A model generated the notes under the pieces. That model was not told where the DNA came from, did not search any database, and worked only from the letters and a program-made list of their open reading frames with translations. Shown piece by piece: positions 1 through 7,021 of a stretch of DNA of 26,327 bases. The position numbers and the translations under genes are program-made. Numbering within the stretch: position 1 is the first letter of the stretch; each line of letters starts with the position of its first letter. This stretch comes from CAYXUW01 sp964468375 (GTDB lineage Bacteria > Planctomycetota > Phycisphaerae > Sedimentisphaerales > Anaerobacaceae): NCBI GenBank assembly GCA_964468375.1, contig CAYXUW010000011.1, forward strand, positions 1-26,327, written 5' to 3'.

Positions 1-251
1 GGCCCGGCCGAGTATTTATTGGAGAATTGCACCCGTATTCTGCTGCCTCCCAGCGACGCGTGCACAACCTGACGCAGTGTATTATTGGCTAAATACGGCG
101 AAGCCGGGTTGTTATAGGATTCCACCAGCTGCTGGCCCGTAGCCCAGGTGCCGACCCAGAGTTCCTCCGCAGATGCTGTATTACAGGCACAGCAAATACC
201 CAATATTAAGAGAAAAAAGCCCCCTATGCTCGATTTCTTCGACATTTTCAT
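1..251 (-). CDS. SGNH/GDSL-type esterase, N-terminal fragment
   Basis: This is the 5' part of a gene that runs off the left edge; 83 codons are visible. The N-terminus has a charged start, a hydrophobic stretch (GGFFLLILGICCAC) and a likely signal peptidase site after ASA, so the protein is probably exported. The mature part begins ELWVGTWATGQQLVES and continues with NTLRQVVHASLGGSRIRVQFSN. The WVGTWAT opening and the LRQ-VH-S-GG-R-RV-SN block are characteristic of the N-terminal strand region of secreted SGNH hydrolases, which deacylate carbohydrates or lipids. The catalytic Ser block and the Ser-Asp-His triad cannot be checked because they lie outside the window. The start is set by an AAGGAGG ribosome-binding site at 259-265. 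A second in-frame ATG lies two codons downstream and cannot be excluded. The gene is separated from murG by 231 bases and is probably transcribed on its own. Confidence 0.72.
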   Translation of the reverse strand, partial: MKMSKKSSIGGFFLLILGICCACNTASAEELWVGTWATGQQLVESYNNPASPYLANNTLRQVVHASLGGSRIRVQFSNKYSAG

Positions 252-482
252 AACCTATCCTCCTTATAAATTATACAGGTTTGTCTATTATCCCAAAATA
301 TGCCCCCGAAATCAAGGAAATTATCCCCCATTAACACCTTCTCAAAGCATAGCAGATATCCCAGAATTTCTTATCTGGGGCCCAGTAGCTTATGCTGCCG
401 GATATTCGCCTGACGAGAAGACATCAAGGCGAGTGAGTGGTTCATCGGAGAAAAACATTATTAGAGCAGAAAGCAGTGTGTA
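252..482. other. Intergenic region between murG and the esterase
   Basis: No coding sequence was found. Two weak hairpins are visible: CCCAGA/TCTGGG with an 8-base loop around 360-379, and TCGCCT/AGGCGA with a loop of about 17 bases around 408-436. Neither is followed by a T-run on the minus strand, so a terminator for murG is not convincing. A TATAAT hexamer on the minus strand at 270-275 sits almost on the ribosome-binding site of the esterase gene and has no good -35 partner. Confidence 0.5.
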
Positions 483-1619
483 CTACGGCATTTGCAATAA
501 CTGCTCTGCGATTTGGGAAGCGGCCTGCGTGTTTGCAACTTTCTTACAGTTTTCAGCCATGCTCTTGCGCTTTTGCTCGTTTTTCATCAACTCTTCCAGC
601 TCTGCCCACAGCCGCTGGCCAAGGTTGCCCTTCCTTGGCAGATCCTCGACTATGACAGCGGCGCCGGCTTCGAGAAGTTTAGCGGCATTCAAACGCTGAT
701 GCTTGTCTCTGTGATGCGGATAAGGTATGCAAATGCTCGGCACGCCGGCGGCGGCGTATTCAGCCACGCTGACCGCCCCGCTTCTGCCGACGACCAAATC
801 GGCAGCCGACAGCAAATCCGGCATATCATCAAAATATTCCCGAACTTTATGGCTTATTTCCGCCCCGATGTATCTTTGCTGTATATCTTCAAAATGCAAC
901 CGTCCCGTTAAGTGAACAATCTGCCACTGCTCTGCGAAGGCACCCAGATTCTCCAGGAGCGAACATACCGCCTCGTTGATACTCTTTGAGCCGGTCGATG
1001 CGCCGGTTATAAGCAAAATTTTCTTTTGCCTGTCAAGGCCGAGCTGCTCGAACGCCTTTTCGGGCTGAAGATTATCAAAGCCGGTTCGCAGCGGACAGCC
1101 GACTACAGCCACATTTGCTTTCCCACCTCCTCGCTTCAACTGGAAAGAGCTAACGCCAAAGTATTGCTTTGTATCTTCGAACTGCACAAAAATCTTATCC
1201 GCCCACTTAGTTATCACCTTATTAGCTCGCCCTGGCACAGCATCGGAATTCAAAAGCACAATAGGAACTCCAAGCTTGTGGGCGGCCAAACAGGCCGGCA
1301 CCGACACGAAACCGCCTATGCCGACCACTACTGCGTTTTTGGATTCAGCAAGCACTCGTCTGGCAATTTTGTAGCTCTCGAAAAACGAAATGCAAAAGAA
1401 AAGCAGCTTGACGGGCCGGATGGAAAAGCCCTGTGCGGGCAGACTTTTATACGAAAAACCGGTTTTATAGAGGATTTGCGAATCAATGTAGCGGGTGCTG
1501 CAGAAAAAATGCACCTCGGTCTCACCTTTGAGTTTGAGCATTCTCTCCACTATTGCAACAGCGGGATAAATGTGGCCGCCTGTTCCGCCGCCGGCGAAGA
1601 AAAAATTCTTTCCTTCCAT
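483..1619 (-). CDS. murG: MurG, lipid II-forming GlcNAc transferase
   Basis: UDP-N-acetylglucosamine:N-acetylmuramyl-(pentapeptide) pyrophosphoryl-undecaprenol N-acetylglucosamine transferase. It adds GlcNAc to lipid I on the inner face of the cytoplasmic membrane to make lipid II. At 378 residues it has normal family length. The N-terminal glycine-rich loop GGGTGGHIYPA follows the first beta strand. The C-terminal domain shows GASTGSKSINEAV and the UDP-GlcNAc binding block running from SAADLVVGRSGA through VAEYAAAGVPSI to PYPHHRDKHQRLNA, all hallmarks of GT28 MurG. The ATG lies one base after the ftsW stop, with a purine-rich GGGGGA inside the end of ftsW as ribosome-binding site, so the two genes are almost certainly co-transcribed and translationally coupled. 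No murC or ddl follows, unlike in many division clusters. Confidence 0.97.
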   Translation of the reverse strand: MEGKNFFFAGGGTGGHIYPAVAIVERMLKLKGETEVHFFCSTRYIDSQILYKTGFSYKSLPAQGFSIRPVKLLFFCISFFESYKIARRVLAESKNAVVVGIGGFVSVPACLAAHKLGVPIVLLNSDAVPGRANKVITKWADKIFVQFEDTKQYFGVSSFQLKRGGGKANVAVVGCPLRTGFDNLQPEKAFEQLGLDRQKKILLITGASTGSKSINEAVCSLLENLGAFAEQWQIVHLTGRLHFEDIQQRYIGAEISHKVREYFDDMPDLLSAADLVVGRSGAVSVAEYAAAGVPSICIPYPHHRDKHQRLNAAKLLEAGAAVIVEDLPRKGNLGQRLWAELEELMKNEQKRKSMAENCKKVANTQAASQIAEQLLQMP

Positions 1620-1620
1620 A

Positions 1621-2802
1621 TTATTCCCCCATTACGGGCATCTCTTCAGCAGACTGTTTTGCAATATTCATTAACACACCAACGGCAGCGGCCGACAGCA
1701 GCATACTTGTTCCGCCGGCACTAACGAACGGCAGAGGTATGCCCTTTGTCGGCAGCACGACCGTTACCACGCCAAAGTTCAGAGCCGCCTGTATACTTAT
1801 CGTCAAAACGATTCCCGCGGTTAACAATTGGCTGAAACGGTCTTTACATCGTATAACAACACGTATCCCGAGACAAATAAAAATAATGAATAATCCGATT
1901 ACCGCGAAGTTTCCGACGAATCCGAGCTCTTCGCCTATAATAGCAAAGATAAAATCGGTCGTATCTTCGGGCAGATGACCATATTTGCAAATTCCCCCGC
2001 CGAGCCCCTTGCCCCAGAGCCCGCCGGAGCCGAGTGCGATTAGCGACTGGTTCGGCTGATAATTGGCCGAATCTGCCCACTTTTGGGGACTCAGGAAGGC
2101 GGTGATGCGCTGGAGCCGGCTGGGAGAGTGGAACAGGACGGCGCAAAAGGCGATTATGCCGAGCGGCAGAAGGGTTAGAATATGGCGCCAGCGGACGCCG
2201 GCGATTATCAACATTATAAAGGCAAGAAGTGCTATAAAAGCTGCGGTGCCGAAATCTTCTGTGATGACTAATCCGACAACAACGGCTATAAGCAGGCAGA
2301 GGGGGACAAAGCCCTTCCAATACAACTTTATGGTATCGCGAAACTTATCGCAAAAAGCGGCGAGAAAAAAAATCAGCGACCACTTTGCCAGCTCAGAGGG
2401 CTGAAAACTTACTGTTGTCGGGCCGAGCGGGATTCGAAGCCATCGGCGGGCGCGGTTGACCTCGGTGCCGAACTGCGGGAATAAAACGATTATAAGTAAC
2501 ACTATGCTGAGGAGTAAGAGGTAGGTGACAGGGGATTTAAGAATGCCGGAATTGAGGGAAAACCTGCGATAATCGAAGCAGTAATAAGCGAGATAGAGAA
2601 GGCCGCAGGCGAGAGGGAAAAAGAGCAATTGGCGCAGGGCGGGGAAATCGTAAAATCTTTGTAAGTCTATGCTTTGACTGATGTTAACGCCGGCGGAGAA
2701 AACAAAGACTGTGCCGAGAGCCATTAAAAGGATAACGACCGTTTCTATATGACGGGGCAGCGAGTTTCTTTCGGTTGTCGTAAGTATTTGTTTATTCAGC
2801 AC
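1621..2802 (-). CDS. ftsW: FtsW-type SEDS peptidoglycan glycosyltransferase
   Basis: A polytopic membrane protein of the SEDS family (FtsW/RodA/SpoVE), which polymerises lipid II into glycan strands with a class B penicillin-binding protein. It has 393 residues and about ten hydrophobic segments. Diagnostic blocks are FQPSELAKWSLIFFLAAF, the ITEDFGTAA segment, QSLIALGSGGLWGKGLGGG, TDFIFAIIGEELGFVGN and the C-terminal PTKGIPLPFVSAGGTSML. Adjacency to murG favours FtsW over RodA. The proposed start is GTG at 2800-2802 with no clear ribosome-binding site. The next in-frame ATG would fall inside the first membrane segment, so the GTG or a start close to it is more likely, but the exact N-terminus is uncertain. 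No mraY, murD or murF lies upstream; a 720-base non-coding region comes first. Confidence 0.95.
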   Translation of the reverse strand: MLNKQILTTTERNSLPRHIETVVILLMALGTVFVFSAGVNISQSIDLQRFYDFPALRQLLFFPLACGLLYLAYYCFDYRRFSLNSGILKSPVTYLLLLSIVLLIIVLFPQFGTEVNRARRWLRIPLGPTTVSFQPSELAKWSLIFFLAAFCDKFRDTIKLYWKGFVPLCLLIAVVVGLVITEDFGTAAFIALLAFIMLIIAGVRWRHILTLLPLGIIAFCAVLFHSPSRLQRITAFLSPQKWADSANYQPNQSLIALGSGGLWGKGLGGGICKYGHLPEDTTDFIFAIIGEELGFVGNFAVIGLFIIFICLGIRVVIRCKDRFSQLLTAGIVLTISIQAALNFGVVTVVLPTKGIPLPFVSAGGTSMLLSAAAVGVLMNIAKQSAEEMPVMGE

Positions 2803-2955
2803 TTAAGGCAAAACCAATTAATTAAGACAAAAGAGTTCCGACAAACTATTTTCTATTTTCGGCTTTCAAGGGTTTGTTGCAGTAGAAATTATTATTTCCG
2901 TGTTTAGAATTTGCAGAGTAGGCGGCCAACGGCGCGGGTTTATTGACAAGTCTTC

Positions 2956-3053
2956 AAAAACATTCAAAAGTCTTCAAAACCTATAGAAAACTTCCAAAAG
3001 ATGTACCGAAACTACAGAAAAACACACCCGAAACGTTCAAAAATATACGAAAA
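2956..3053. other. Phased A-tract block, predicted intrinsically bent DNA
   Basis: Ten runs of three to five A residues lie on the plus strand. Their centres are near 2958, 2968, 2978, 2989, 2998, 3010, 3020, 3032, 3041 and 3052. The mean spacing is about 10.4 bases, one turn of B-DNA. In-phase A-tracts of this kind are known to give strong static curvature. The block ends inside the adjacent AT-rich hairpin. It lies about 150-250 bases upstream of the ftsW start and about 490-590 bases upstream of the beta-helix gene. Confidence 0.7.
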
Positions 3054-3068
3054 TTTTTGAACGTTTTT
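3031..3068 (+). terminator. AT-rich terminator-like hairpin
   Basis: Perfect 14-base arms (AAACGTTCAAAAAT and its reverse complement) enclose an 8-base loop, and a run of five T follows on the plus strand. The shape is that of an intrinsic terminator, but the stem is mostly A-T and no plus-strand gene lies upstream. It may instead be a cruciform or a protein site next to the bent DNA. Confidence 0.4.
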
Positions 3069-3253
3069 AGCTCGTTGTTTTCAGTTCATAGTTATTCACA
3101 TAAGGGGCGCAGAAAAACGCTGCCTCTATAATTGGACGAACCTGCGCGAATGATGCGAAAAAAGTGCTCACCGCTTGTCGCTCGGTTCTCGTAACTCGAT
3201 ATGAAAGAAGGGGTAAAAAATTTTGGGGTTTTGCTGTTTTTGGTGCGCAGCTA

Positions 3254-3280
3254 CCCGCGCATTTGATTGAACGCCGCGGG
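3254..3280. other. GC-rich hairpin in intergenic DNA
   Basis: Arms CCCGCG (3254-3259) and CGCGGG (3275-3280) enclose a 15-base loop and are followed by GGCTTTT on the plus strand. About 55 bases on, GTATGC-GCAA-GCATAC forms a second hairpin with a GNRA tetraloop. Together they suggest a folded RNA or an extragenic repeat, but no known RNA family was recognised. Confidence 0.3.
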
Positions 3281-3404
3281 GGCTTTTAAACATTTATTGC
3301 TTGTGTAGCCGTATGCCCGCGAGTCGGAAGCGAACAGTAAGTATGCGCAAGCATACGAGTAAAATGGTATCCGAGCAGGAGGCGGAACAAGCAGATTTTT
3401 TAAG

Positions 3405-3433
3405 TTGTGGGGGAATGGAGAATGGGTTAGAAT
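3405..3433 (+). promoter_or_regulatory. Candidate promoter for the beta-helix gene
   Basis: A -10-like TAGAAT (3428-3433) lies 17 bases after a -35-like TTGTGG (3405-3410). The -10 matches the sigma-70 consensus at five of six positions, the -35 at only three. The predicted leader is about 100 bases. Confidence 0.25.
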
Positions 3434-3486
3434 AGGGTTTATGGAAAAGAGAGTTTTGCGGGACAAAGAAGAGTATTAACGGTTTC

Positions 3487-3501
3487 GTGCTATTTTAGCA
3501 C
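3487..3501 (+). promoter_or_regulatory. Leader hairpin before the beta-helix gene
   Basis: GTGCTA-TTT-TAGCAC is a perfect 6-base-pair stem with a 3-base loop. It is directly followed by a purine-rich AGGAGGAG at 3503-3510 that is too far from either start codon to act as the main ribosome-binding site. It could be a regulatory or RNA-stabilising element. Confidence 0.35.
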
Positions 3502-3540
3502 AGGAGGAGTAAATTATCACATATTATGAAAGGAGGTAAA

Positions 3541-5673
3541 ATGTTTGTGCGAAAAATAATTATTGGAATGACTGTATTGTTTCTAGCCCAAAGTAATTAT
3601 GCCGCAGAGCTTTTAGTCCCCAGTCAATACTCTACGATTCAAGCAGCTATTAATGCGGCGAGTCCAAACGACACAGTCATAGTTGACGAGGGCACTTATT
3701 ATGAGTGCGTAGACTTCAACGGTGTGGCGTGCACGGTTCAGAGCACAAACCCGAGTGATTGGGATGTGGTAACGGCAACAGTGATTGATGCTAACAATGA
3801 AGGGATTGCGGTCTGGTTTCAATCCGGTGAAGATCCCAATGCTGTTTTAAAAGGGTTTACTATAAGAAATGGTACCAACAGCGCTGTACGTATTTCCAAT
3901 TCATCTCCAACTGTAAGTAACTGCATAATTGAGAACAGCGATTCTTATGGTATTCTTTGTTTAGCTGGCAGTTCACCTACAATTGAAAATAACAAAGTCA
4001 GAGAGAACGGCACCGCGATACATTGTGCCAGTTCATCATCAGCAACGATTCTGAATAACTGGATTTACAAAAATGTTACAGGTGTACTAACTATTTCGGC
4101 TGATACAGCAATCTTAAGGAACAACACAATTGTGTGTAACAGCAATTATGGTATCCTAGCTATTGGACCACCAACGACGATGCCAACAATCAGTAATTGT
4201 ATCCTTTGGGATAATGGGGATGATTTGGGTAACTGCGAGGCTTCTTACAGTTGCATCGAGGATTGCAATGACGCCAACGGGACAGGAAATATCTGCGGTG
4301 ACGCGAACGATCCTTGTTTTGTTAATACGGACAGCAATGATTTTCACCTAACCCTGAACTCGCCGTGCATTGATGTTGGCGACCCGAATTCTACGCCAGA
4401 ACCTAATGAAACCGATATAGATGGAAATGTAAGACTAGTAGATGGGGATATAGATTTTACTGAATGCGTTGATATAGGCGCTTGTGAATTTATTCCTGTG
4501 CAAATAACGCACATCAAGTTCAACCACAGTGAAGGCGATTCCAGTGACGGGATAGACCTGCGGGAAATGGAGGGTAATTACCCCGATTACAACGTAGTCG
4601 ATATAAATGCGCCTGAGTGGGCAAACGGAGGTCAAAACAAGCCAGCCGCTTACGTAATGGCTACTGACGCAACTATTCAAGCGAGATTTACTGTTTCTGA
4701 TAGTAACGTTACAAGCGCTATTATATGTGCAACGTCATCTGACGGAAACCTTGGTAATATTGAAGAGAGAACAGTTATTTTCTCTAACGGGGTTTCCTAT
4801 GACCCTAACTCCGATGATACTAACTACGTATCTTTCGAACTGGCTGCGCCGACACCTAGTGCCGTCGAAAAAGGGGCTGTAACTTGGGAGTGGAAAATAC
4901 GAGATATTGATGACTGCAACTCACCAGAATATAAGTTTGGCTCTTCCGGCCCACATACGGTTTATATCGTCGTGGATACTCCTCAAGCACCTCAAGCCGA
5001 GCCATGGACAGAAATTTTGGATGTTGCCTGCGATGTAGCTTACGGTGCAGACACTAAGCCTGACGCAATGTGGTGTATCTGGGATGATTTTTATCATGAC
5101 GCGGGCGCTACGTATGATACTTATTCTGGTGAAGGTCAGTATGGAGGTTTCGCTCCTGGCGAATGGCTGCATAACTACAATGATGTTAACGGTCCCAGTA
5201 TAGGTACAGTCAATTGTGTTGATATGGCCGGTGCTCAAAAAGGTTTTGCAAATGCCTTAGGCTGTAATGCAGTATATTATTATGTGAGCCCTTTTGGTTA
5301 CGTGAACTGCATTAAACCTGTCGGCTGCGGTTGGACAAACAATCCCTTTTACAAAAACCCCCTTTTTAGTCCCAACTTAATTGTGCCCGGTGATATGGAG
5401 GATATGTATTCTGATCCAAACTACGATCCAAACACTTCTCGCTCTGCATTTTATGGTCACGAATATGCGAGCCTTGATGACAAGATTTATGATAGCTGTA
5501 TAGGGCAGGTTGATTTGGGCGATGATGAAGGCTGGGACGACTCCAATGACTGCGACCCCAACCGTCCTGACTATGGCCCACCCTTTAACGCCTACAGTCT
5601 TGATGGTAATGATACTTGGGAGAACGATTATAACGATATAGTCATCGATGATTATCCCATTTTGAGCTGGTAA
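3541..5673 (+). CDS. Secreted beta-helix protein with C-terminal transglutaminase-like region
   Basis: The ATG at 3541 is chosen because AGGAGG at 3531-3536 is ideally spaced; an in-frame ATG at 3526 would place that site inside the gene. This gives 710 residues. Residues 1-21 form a signal peptide. Residues 25-300 begin STIQAAINAASPNDTVIVDEG and continue with right-handed parallel beta-helix coils (SSPTVSNCIIENS, SSPTIENNKVREN, ILRNNTIVCNSN), ending with the SPCIDVGDPN and VDIGACEF blocks common in planctomycete secreted proteins. Residues 320-487 look like an immunoglobulin-like sandwich. Residues 488-710 contain NCVDMAGAQKGFANALGC, FYGHEYASL and DKIYDSC. Cys559, His640 and Asp651 have the order and spacing of a papain/transglutaminase-like triad, which is an inference from pattern. 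Substrate is unknown; action at the cell surface or outside the cell is expected. It is followed 63 bases on by another secreted protein. Confidence 0.75.
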   Translation: MFVRKIIIGMTVLFLAQSNYAAELLVPSQYSTIQAAINAASPNDTVIVDEGTYYECVDFNGVACTVQSTNPSDWDVVTATVIDANNEGIAVWFQSGEDPNAVLKGFTIRNGTNSAVRISNSSPTVSNCIIENSDSYGILCLAGSSPTIENNKVRENGTAIHCASSSSATILNNWIYKNVTGVLTISADTAILRNNTIVCNSNYGILAIGPPTTMPTISNCILWDNGDDLGNCEASYSCIEDCNDANGTGNICGDANDPCFVNTDSNDFHLTLNSPCIDVGDPNSTPEPNETDIDGNVRLVDGDIDFTECVDIGACEFIPVQITHIKFNHSEGDSSDGIDLREMEGNYPDYNVVDINAPEWANGGQNKPAAYVMATDATIQARFTVSDSNVTSAIICATSSDGNLGNIEERTVIFSNGVSYDPNSDDTNYVSFELAAPTPSAVEKGAVTWEWKIRDIDDCNSPEYKFGSSGPHTVYIVVDTPQAPQAEPWTEILDVACDVAYGADTKPDAMWCIWDDFYHDAGATYDTYSGEGQYGGFAPGEWLHNYNDVNGPSIGTVNCVDMAGAQKGFANALGCNAVYYYVSPFGYVNCIKPVGCGWTNNPFYKNPLFSPNLIVPGDMEDMYSDPNYDPNTSRSAFYGHEYASLDDKIYDSCIGQVDLGDDEGWDDSNDCDPNRPDYGPPFNAYSLDGNDTWENDYNDIVIDDYPILSW

Positions 5674-5736
5674 CCCCCATATTATTTCCAGGGTTGAGTG
5701 AATCAAAAAACAACAAAACTTATTGGAGATAGAAAG

Positions 5737-6825
5737 ATGAATAGAAATTTGTTCATAAGATACTTACGTATAGTGATTTGCTTAAGTGTGATAAGCACAG
5801 GAACAGCTTACAGCAACGATTATCAAGAAATGTTACCAGAAGGATTTCAATGGCTGGAAATACGAGGAAATTCTGAAAAATCACATATAGAAGCTGTTGG
5901 AACGGCCATTAATTTCCAAGATTGGCCAAAGACGGAGATTAGACGAACGGCCCCGGAGATTAGCAAATCGCTGCTATCCAAACCCGAGCGTATAACTCGG
6001 CAAAATATATCGTATGAGGCGATTACTTTCGGGGGCAACACATGGGCCCTGTGTAGCCAATCGTGGGACTGCTTAGAGAAAAACACAGAGCCATTACCGA
6101 TGAAACTTCCGCCGGGCCGTAAAGAAGAGCTGCTGGCGCATGTTTCTGCTGAGAAGCGAAACGACCCTAACTGGGTCGAAAAATATCTGCAGCGAAAGCT
6201 GGAAAGGCATAGAAAGTCTAAAATGTTCAACATTACGGGGCAACTGACCGTTAAGCTGTGTTTGGCACCCAGCTCGCAGGCCGCACAAGAATATTCGTTA
6301 TACAGAATGACGTCAGGTACTTTACCAACAGAAGCTTTGGCTTTTATGTATGCCTCAGCCAAACATCCGGAGGGACTCGGAACAATAAGTTTTCTAACAG
6401 AATCACGCAATAAAGATGCTGTGAAAATCATATTTGTTCGTGACAATATTTGCGTGGATATAAGGGCAGACGGCAACCTTGTTGATGAAGCCTTGGTCTT
6501 GGCCTATAAAATCGATGCCAAGCTTATTAATCAATCAACGTTGACTTATCAGCAGCTTCTATCTAACAGGCCAACAGTTACAATTGCTTCAGTTGCAGAC
6601 AAAGCTAAGATAAATGGGCGAAGAACTGTATCGTACGATGCAGCAGCTCCCGTCGGCCAGAAAATTATACGCATCATCGCCTCTGTTGACGGGAAAAATG
6701 AGGCAGCTAAAAAAGGAAAAATTCACTTGGCAAATAAAAAAGGCAAGGTTTCAGTTAAGGTAACTGCAATTACAAATGAATTACTTGCTAATACCTCTGA
6801 AAGAGAAGTAGTTGTCAGTGAATGA
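5737..6825 (+). CDS. Secreted protein of unknown family
   Basis: The protein has 362 residues. The start at ATG 5737 follows TTGGAGAT with reasonable spacing; a GTG 39 bases earlier is in frame but lacks a ribosome-binding site. A signal peptide is clear (RYLRIVICLSVISTGTAYS, then ND). The rest is soluble. Residues 150-275 hold an alternating strand/helix region that includes VKIIFVRDNICVDIRADG and EALVLAYKIDAKL. The last 75 residues (PTVTIASVADKAKING onwards) are strand-rich and Ig-like. No catalytic motif was recognised. It sits 63 bases after the beta-helix gene, shares its strand and is followed by the only strong terminator of this unit, so the two are probably one operon and may act together outside the membrane. 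A function cannot be given. Confidence 0.7.
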   Translation: MNRNLFIRYLRIVICLSVISTGTAYSNDYQEMLPEGFQWLEIRGNSEKSHIEAVGTAINFQDWPKTEIRRTAPEISKSLLSKPERITRQNISYEAITFGGNTWALCSQSWDCLEKNTEPLPMKLPPGRKEELLAHVSAEKRNDPNWVEKYLQRKLERHRKSKMFNITGQLTVKLCLAPSSQAAQEYSLYRMTSGTLPTEALAFMYASAKHPEGLGTISFLTESRNKDAVKIIFVRDNICVDIRADGNLVDEALVLAYKIDAKLINQSTLTYQQLLSNRPTVTIASVADKAKINGRRTVSYDAAAPVGQKIIRIIASVDGKNEAAKKGKIHLANKKGKVSVKVTAITNELLANTSEREVVVSE

Positions 6826-6872
6826 TAGTACGTTAGGATGTGAAATTACCACTGCATACGCGGGTTTTAAGC

Positions 6873-6904
6873 GAGGCGGATTTTAGAATCCGCCTCACTT
6901 TTTT
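6873..6904 (+). terminator. Intrinsic terminator of the two-gene secreted-protein unit
   Basis: A perfect 10-base-pair stem, GAGGCGGATT paired with AATCCGCCTC around a TTAG loop, is followed after two bases by six T residues. It lies 48 bases after the stop at 6825. Confidence 0.9.
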
Positions 6905-6967
6905 GAGATTCGATTTGGTTTATGCGCGGAGTTTTGCAGAGGAAAAAGGGAAAAGTTGTTAGTGAAT

Positions 6968-6995
6968 GTGGATTCCTGCTTTCGCAGGAACGACA
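6968..6995. repeat. REP-like extragenic palindrome
   Basis: TTCCTGC-TTTC-GCAGGAA (6973-6990) is a perfect 7-base stem inside GTGGATTCCTGC...GCAGGAACGACA. This is the common palindromic repeat type that translates as WIPAFAGTT or FLRKQES in many bacterial genomes. Only one copy is visible in this window. It lies in the gap between the convergent terminator at 6873-6904 and the end of the secretin gene and may help terminate the latter. Confidence 0.5.
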
Positions 6996-7021
6996 AGAGC
7001 AGAAGGCAGGACAATCTGGGG

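Larger units (their letters stand above)
2803..3540. other. Long structured intergenic region (about 740 bases)
   Basis: This lies between the divergent ftsW and beta-helix genes. No credible gene was found. It holds a phased A-tract block (2956-3053), an AT-rich hairpin with a T-run (3031-3068), a GC-rich hairpin CCCGCG/CGCGGG (3254-3280), a GCAA tetraloop hairpin GTATGC/GCATAC (about 3336-3351), a candidate promoter (3405-3433) and a hairpin (3487-3501) just before the downstream gene. Short open frames at 2943-3131 (plus) and 3251-3466 (minus) lack ribosome-binding sites and recognisable domains. Confidence 0.6.

Noticed and set aside
270..275. TATAAT as a -10 box for the esterase gene
   Set aside because: It lies so close to the ribosome-binding site that the transcript would begin inside it, and no -35 partner is present.
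1026..1724. Long plus-strand open frames across murG and ftsW
   Set aside because: They are antisense to genes with clear family motifs, have no domains, and result from codon bias on the opposite strand.
3092..3100. DnaA-box-like TTATTCACA next to the bent DNA, suggesting a replication origin
   Set aside because: Only one copy fits the consensus, no DNA unwinding element or dnaA/dnaN gene is nearby, and one match is expected by chance.
2943..3131. 62-codon Lys-rich open frame on the plus strand
   Set aside because: It is produced by the phased A-tracts, crosses the AT-rich hairpin, has no ribosome-binding site and has no recognisable domain.
3251..3466. 71-codon open frame on the minus strand
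   Set aside because: It covers the hairpin cluster, has no ribosome-binding site and looks like translated non-coding DNA, possibly a repeat.
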